From Flavobacteriaceae bacterium (GTDB lineage Bacteria; Bacteroidota; Bacteroidia; Flavobacteriales; Flavobacteriaceae): a DNA stretch of 10,729 nt. Of this stretch, positions 6,688 to 10,729 are shown in pieces. Made by a program: the position numbers and the translations under genes. The stretch lies in contig WFMU01000478.1 in NCBI GenBank assembly GCA_015488935.1, positions 1-10,729 of the forward strand. The letters run 5' to 3'. How positions within the stretch are numbered: the first letter of the stretch is position 1; each line of letters begins with the position of its first letter. A model generated the notes under the pieces. That model saw nothing but the letters and a program-made list of their open reading frames with translations, was not told where the DNA came from and did not search any database.

Positions 6688-7545
6688 TTAACTTCTAACA
6701 GGAATGTTTTGTATTAAGTCGATATATAAGTTAATTTGTTTTTTTAAGTCTTTACGTTCGTAAATAGCGTCTAAGAAGCCGTGTTCTAGTACAAATTCGG
6801 AACGTTGAAATCCTTCTGGTAAATCTTTTCCTGTGGTATCTTTTACAATTCTTGGTCCTGCAAATGCTATTAGTGCATTTGGTTCTGCAATATTTATATC
6901 TCCAAGCATGGCAAAGGATGCTGTTGTTCCTCCAGTTGTTGGGTCGGTACAGAGTGAGATATAAGGTATTTTTGCTTCTGCTAATTGTGCTAGTTTTACC
7001 GATGTTTTTGCCAATTGCATTAACGATAGTGATGCTTCTTGCATACGTGCTCCTCCTGATTTAGAAATCATTAAAAATGGTATGTTATTTTTAATAGAAT
7101 AGTCTATTGCACGTGCTATTTTTTCTCCTACAACGCTTCCCATAGAGCCACCAATAAAGCTAAAGTCCATTGCAGCAATTACAATATCTTTGCCTAAAGA
7201 TTTTCCTACGGCTGTACGTACTGCATCTGTTAGGTTTGTTTTTTCTTTTGCTGCTTTTAAACGGTCTGTATATTTTTTAGTGTCTTCGAATTTTAATGGG
7301 TCTTTGGAGCTTAAATTTTTGTCTAGCTCTTTGTATTTATTATCATCAAAAAGTATTTCGAAATATTCATTACTTCCAATTCTTACATGGTAACCGTCTT
7401 CTGGACTTACATATAAGTTTTCTTTTAATTCGTTTGAATCAATAATTTTTCCACTTGGTGTTTTATACCAAAGTCCTTTAGGAACATCTTTTTTATCTTC
7501 GGTTGAAGTTGTAATTCCTTTATCTTTTCTTTTAAACCAACTCAT
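6688..7545 (-). CDS. accD: Acetyl-CoA carboxylase carboxyltransferase subunit beta
   Basis: A 285-residue cytoplasmic subunit which, with AccA, transfers the carboxyl group from carboxybiotin to acetyl-CoA to give malonyl-CoA, the committed step of fatty-acid synthesis. The crotonase-fold core is clear: [20 protein letters not shown] (107-126), [20 protein letters not shown] (128-147), [11 protein letters not shown] (161-171), [18 protein letters not shown] (200-217) and [14 protein letters not shown] (221-234). The N-terminus keeps the family outline ([27 protein letters not shown]), but all four zinc-ribbon cysteines of the E. coli type are absent: the matching places hold Thr29, Ser31, Ser47 and Asp50. 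The only cysteine is Cys199. I believe related flavobacterial AccDs share this, so it is a lineage trait and not damage. It lies 48 bp after fbaA on the same strand and is last before the terminator. accA is not in the window. Confidence 0.95.
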   Translation of the reverse strand: MSWFKRKDKGITTSTEDKKDVPKGLWYKTPSGKIIDSNELKENLYVSPEDGYHVRIGSNEYFEILFDDNKYKELDKNLSSKDPLKFEDTKKYTDRLKAAKEKTNLTDAVRTAVGKSLGKDIVIAAMDFSFIGGSMGSVVGEKIARAIDYSIKNNIPFLMISKSGGARMQEASLSLMQLAKTSVKLAQLAEAKIPYISLCTDPTTGGTTASFAMLGDINIAEPNALIAFAGPRIVKDTTGKDLPEGFQRSEFVLEHGFLDAIYERKDLKKQINLYIDLIQNIPVRS

Positions 7546-7571
7546 ATTTTATATTTTGATTTACAGTTCGA

Positions 7572-7579
7572 CAAACATA
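7572..7579 (-). promoter_or_regulatory. Possible -7 element TATGTTTG before accD
   Basis: On the minus strand, TATGTTTG in the fbaA-accD gap matches TAnnTTTG and lies about 26 bases before the accD ATG. No good -33 TTG is visible about 20 bases upstream. It may give accD some transcription independent of fbaA. A chance match is possible in this AT-rich gap. Confidence 0.35.
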
Positions 7580-7593
7580 AATAAATTTTACGA

Positions 7594-8661
7594 TTAAAGT
7601 ACATCGATACAGTTTAAATCTTTAAATGCTTGTTTTAATCTTTCTTTAAATGCTTGTTCTCCAAATCGCAACCATTTTCTTGGGTCGTAGTATTTTTTAT
7701 TTGGTAAATCTTCTCCATCTGGATTTCCTATTTGTGTTTTTAAATAGGCTGCATTTTCGTTAAAATAATCGCGAACACCTGTCATAAATGCATATTGTAA
7801 ATCGGTATCAATATTCATTTTTACGACACCATAACTTATGGCTTCTTTGATTTCTGCTGCTGTAGATCCAGATCCTCCGTGAAATACAAAATCTACTGGG
7901 TTTGTTGTGGTATGGTATTTATTTTCGATAAATTTTTGTGAATTATCTAAAATTTTAGGCGTTAATTTTACGTTTCCCGGTTTATAAACACCATGTACAT
8001 TCCCAAAGGATGCTGCTATTGTAAAACGTTTGCTTATTTTTAGTAATTCTTCATATGCGTAAGCGACTTCTTCGGGTTGTGTATATAATTTAGATGCATC
8101 TACATCGCTGTTATCTACGCCATCTTCTTCGCCACCTGTTATACCTAATTCTATTTCTAGAGTCATGCCCATTTTATCCATTCTTGCCAAATAATTTTTA
8201 CAGATTTCGATATTTTCTTCTATTGGCTCTTCCGATAGGTCAATCATGTGCGAACTAAATAATGGCACGCCATTTTCTTTGTAGAATTGTTCTCCTGCAT
8301 CTAACAAACCATCTATCCAAGGTAATAATTTTTTGGCACAATGGTCGGTGTGTAATATTACCGGAATATCGTATTCTTTTGCTAGTAAATGTACATGTTT
8401 TGCTCCTGCAATAGCACCTGCAATTGCTGCTTTTTGGTTTTCGTTAGATAGTCCTTTTCCTGCATTAAATTGTCCACCACCATTAGAAAATTGTACAATT
8501 ACTGGTGCATTTACTTCTTTGGCTGCTTCTAAAACGGCATTAATAGAACTTGAGCCTATTACATTTGCTGCTGGTAGTGCAAAGTTTTTTGTTTTTGCTA
8601 GTTGAAATATTTCTTGTACGGTATCTTCGCTTGCTACGCCTGATTTTATTTTTTTTGACAT
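7594..8661 (-). CDS. fbaA: Class II fructose-1,6-bisphosphate aldolase
   Basis: A 355-residue cytoplasmic zinc enzyme that reversibly cleaves fructose 1,6-bisphosphate to dihydroxyacetone phosphate and glyceraldehyde 3-phosphate in glycolysis and gluconeogenesis. Length and sequence fit the E. coli FbaA-like class IIA group. Visible active-site parts, by comparison with the E. coli enzyme: LHTDHC (103-108) with the catalytic Asp106 and zinc ligand His107; ELGITGGEEDGVDN (171-184) with catalytic Glu179; zinc ligand His223 in GNVHGVYKPG (220-229); zinc ligand His261 in FHGGSGS (260-266); and the phosphate-binding KMNIDTDLQYAF (281-292). Everything expected is present. It begins 68 bp after the tamL stop, with a promoter-like TATTTTTG in the gap, and is followed by accD after 48 bp. 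It may be read both from its own promoter and by read-through from tamL. Confidence 0.96.
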   Translation of the reverse strand: MSKKIKSGVASEDTVQEIFQLAKTKNFALPAANVIGSSSINAVLEAAKEVNAPVIVQFSNGGGQFNAGKGLSNENQKAAIAGAIAGAKHVHLLAKEYDIPVILHTDHCAKKLLPWIDGLLDAGEQFYKENGVPLFSSHMIDLSEEPIEENIEICKNYLARMDKMGMTLEIELGITGGEEDGVDNSDVDASKLYTQPEEVAYAYEELLKISKRFTIAASFGNVHGVYKPGNVKLTPKILDNSQKFIENKYHTTTNPVDFVFHGGSGSTAAEIKEAISYGVVKMNIDTDLQYAFMTGVRDYFNENAAYLKTQIGNPDGEDLPNKKYYDPRKWLRFGEQAFKERLKQAFKDLNCIDVL

Positions 8662-8682
8662 TTTTTTGAATTAAATGAGTTA

Positions 8683-8690
8683 CAAAAATA
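8683..8690 (-). promoter_or_regulatory. Likely -7 element TATTTTTG of fbaA
   Basis: On the minus strand, TATTTTTG in the 68-bp tamL-fbaA gap matches TAnnTTTG and ends 21 bases before the fbaA ATG, so transcription would start about 15 bases before it. A TTTTAG about 20 bases upstream could act as a weak -33 element. A highly expressed glycolytic gene having its own promoter here is reasonable, but is not proven by sequence. Confidence 0.45.
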
Positions 8691-8729
8691 CAAAAAAGTG
8701 GCGACTAAAATTGCTTAGTTTTAAATAAA

Positions 8730-10729
8730 TTAGAAAGGGTAGTTTATTCCAAAATTAAATACGGCATGTTTAAAGTTGTAATTGCTAAACCATTTATTTT
8801 CTTGCAAATATGGTTCGTAGGTTTTAAATCCGAAATCGGTTCTAAATATTAAAAATCCAAAATCGTATCGCAATCCAAATCCAGAACCTACGGCAATATC
8901 TTGTAATGATTTTAAGGTTTTAAATTTTGCATTTTCACTTGTTAAGTTTGAGTTTGTAAGATCCCAAACGTTTCCTGCATCAATAAATATGGCACTGTAA
9001 AGGCTATTAATTACTCGAAAACGATATTCAAAATTGGAAACAATTTTTAAATTTCCGATATTAAAGTCTAAGTTACTTACAGAAGAGCCTGGTCCTAAAT
9101 CAAAAGTTCGCCATGCTCTAATATCGTTTGAGCCTCCTGCTCGGTAGCTTCTACTAAAAGGGATTTCGGTAGAATTACCAAATGGTATTGCTGCTCCAAT
9201 AAAAGTTCTAAAAACTAAATTGTTATGGTTGTATAAATTCCAATATCTTTTATATTCTAGTTCGGTTTTTATGTATTGTGCTATTGGTAATCCAAAGAGG
9301 ACTTTTCTTCCGTCTTTATTTTTTTTGGTAAGGCTAGTTGTTAAGGAGCCAGATGAGATTATTTTTCCTCTAAAAAAGGTAAATGATTTGTCTCTTATGC
9401 TTTTTTTATTATCAAAAGTATATGCATAGGATATGATTGGTACTAATACATCTTCGGTTATTATATCTCTTCGTTCTTTTACACGTTGTACTATTTTATA
9501 GTCTTCAAAATTAGAGGTTTCAAATCCGTTTACTGGGTTTAATATGTAGTTTATATATCCCAATTCGTTGGTTATTTGCCCGTTGGCATCCATATTAATT
9601 GGGTCTGTAATATTTTGTGCTACTTTACCTAATTTTATTAATTCGGAGCCAAATACATCAAAGTAATTTATAGCATTTAAGTTGTTGATATATTGTATAT
9701 TAATTAAATCGAATTGATGTTTTGCTCTGTCGCTTGTTTTCCATTTATAGCTAATATTTCCAGTAATATTTTGTCGGTCTAGTCCAATATTTTTTTGAAA
9801 ACTGGTACTTAAACCAATATTAGTTGATGGACGCATTTTTTTTGGAATGAGTTTATTTGTATTAAAAGGGAAAAATATTCGTGGTATTTTTAAGGAGGTG
9901 TTTGCTCCTATTTCCCATGCTGTTAATCCAAAAAAGTTAAAATTAGGATCTGAGGTATCTTCCGAAACATTTAAAAAAGAGCCTTGGATTGAAAATTCAA
10001 AAATTTCGGAGCCTTTAAAAATATTTCTATCAATTATTCCAAATTTACCAAGTATTCCAAATGGTTTTATATTGGAGTGTGTTGCTTCTATTTTAGAATC
10101 TATTCCAAACTTTTTTAGTGGTGTTAAAAAGATATTTGCGGTTAAGCTTTCGTCTTTATTTTCGATATAATTTATGTTTATTGGCGACCTAAATATTTTA
10201 AGGTCATTTAGGTATTGTCTTGTAAGTTTTCTTTCTTTATCTTTATATACTCCGTTTGGTGTTATTCCAATGGCATTTGCTAAATATTTTGGACTGAATT
10301 TTAATTTTTTGTGTGCATAAAAGGTGTATCCTTTATAAGCAACGGAATCGTTATATTTTTTGTCTTTAGTGTTATATGAATAATCGGTAAATATTTTAAT
10401 TTTTTTAACTTTGTGTATTTTAAATGCGGTTCTATAAATACTATCGCCACTTTCTATAACGTGATTTTTTATTTTAAGTAATATATTTTTTTTATAGGAT
10501 GTGGAATCTCTTACATCTACATCAAATTGTATATAATCTTTTCCAAAATAATAAATTCCAGAATTACGATAGAGTTTTGTTAATCTATTTTGTTCTTTTA
10601 CAAAGTTATCGGTATCGAATTGTTGTGTGCTTTTAATAAAAGATGCTGCTTTATTTTCTTTGTAAATTTTATCTAGTATTGGCGATTTTATTTGTGTTTG
10701 GATACTATCTAAAAAATAGGGTTTGTTTG
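8730..10729 (-). CDS. tamL: TamL-type BamA/TamA-family (Omp85) outer-membrane protein, 5' partial
   Basis: The frame is open without a stop from the window edge (first full codon 10727-10725) to the TAA at 8732-8730, giving 665 visible residues with the N-terminus missing. An ATG at 9836 is internal. The visible part opens with YFLDSIQTQIKSPI. POTRA-like repeats follow, including FVKEQNRLTKLYRNSGIYYF and, next to the barrel, FSPKYLANAIGITPNGVYKD then RKLTRQYLNDLKIFRSP. The 16-strand-type Omp85 barrel comes next. Its loop-6 signature reads GGSNDIRAW (9111-9136), with Arg kept and Ala-Trp in place of the Gly-Phe/Tyr of VRGF/Y. The protein ends in HAVFNFGINYPF, a BamA-recognised beta signal with terminal Phe. 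Such proteins help insert or export outer-membrane proteins. Bacteroidota TamL carries an N-terminal lipoprotein signal, which would be in the missing part. A BamA paralogue cannot be excluded but fits less well. It lies 68 bp upstream of fbaA. Confidence 0.88.
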   Translation of the reverse strand, partial: NKPYFLDSIQTQIKSPILDKIYKENKAASFIKSTQQFDTDNFVKEQNRLTKLYRNSGIYYFGKDYIQFDVDVRDSTSYKKNILLKIKNHVIESGDSIYRTAFKIHKVKKIKIFTDYSYNTKDKKYNDSVAYKGYTFYAHKKLKFSPKYLANAIGITPNGVYKDKERKLTRQYLNDLKIFRSPININYIENKDESLTANIFLTPLKKFGIDSKIEATHSNIKPFGILGKFGIIDRNIFKGSEIFEFSIQGSFLNVSEDTSDPNFNFFGLTAWEIGANTSLKIPRIFFPFNTNKLIPKKMRPSTNIGLSTSFQKNIGLDRQNITGNISYKWKTSDRAKHQFDLINIQYINNLNAINYFDVFGSELIKLGKVAQNITDPINMDANGQITNELGYINYILNPVNGFETSNFEDYKIVQRVKERRDIITEDVLVPIISYAYTFDNKKSIRDKSFTFFRGKIISSGSLTTSLTKKNKDGRKVLFGLPIAQYIKTELEYKRYWNLYNHNNLVFRTFIGAAIPFGNSTEIPFSRSYRAGGSNDIRAWRTFDLGPGSSVSNLDFNIGNLKIVSNFEYRFRVINSLYSAIFIDAGNVWDLTNSNLTSENAKFKTLKSLQDIAVGSGFGLRYDFGFLIFRTDFGFKTYEPYLQENKWFSNYNFKHAVFNFGINYPF

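Noticed and set aside
8704..8719. Possible terminator hairpin after tamL (ACTAA / TTAGT)
   Set aside because: Only five weak base pairs with a 6-base loop and no directly following T-run. Too weak to claim termination between tamL and fbaA.
9847..10170. Plus-strand open frame of 107 codons
   Set aside because: It is antisense to the POTRA part of tamL, whose minus-strand frame is open throughout and gives recognisable protein. The plus-strand product has no recognisable features.

Overview
The window is an AT-rich stretch of a Bacteroidota genome, most probably a member of the Flavobacteriaceae. The grounds are a SusC/SusD outer-membrane pair, a TamL-type Omp85 protein, AccD and aldolase sequences of flavobacterial type, TAnnTTTG promoter elements of the Bacteroidota sigma factor, and start codons without clear Shine-Dalgarno sequences. 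The first 17 bases match the Nextera/Tn5 mosaic end, so base 1 is a sequencing or assembly edge and native sequence starts at about base 18.

Layout: (1) 18-1170, minus strand: a divergent TruA-family pseudouridine synthase followed after 32 bp by a small conserved-looking gene of unknown function, whose 3' end is lost at the contig edge. (2) 1259-1696, plus strand: an Rrf2-family regulator with the cysteines of an iron-sulfur sensor, behind a promoter that appears to give a leaderless mRNA and that carries a possible operator. (3) 1714-1743: a bidirectional terminator. (4) 1767-6454, minus strand: a susC-susD pair with its own promoter and no enzyme, regulator or sigma/anti-sigma gene beside it. 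(5) 6600-6638: a strong terminator for the next cluster. (6) 6688-10729, minus strand: tamL (5' end beyond the window), then fbaA (class II fructose-bisphosphate aldolase), then accD (acetyl-CoA carboxylase beta subunit), probably partly co-transcribed but with promoter-like elements before fbaA and accD.

The genes cover RNA modification, redox or NO sensing, outer-membrane nutrient uptake, outer-membrane protein biogenesis, glycolysis/gluconeogenesis and fatty-acid synthesis. I see no phage, IS element, CRISPR array, tRNA or rRNA, and no clear new multi-gene system. The points most worth a second look are the iron-sulfur-type Rrf2 regulator with its compact promoter, the TruA paralogue with an altered active-site loop, the AccD that has lost all four zinc-ribbon cysteines, and the tamL reading frame, which is open to the window edge and much longer than its first internal ATG suggests.
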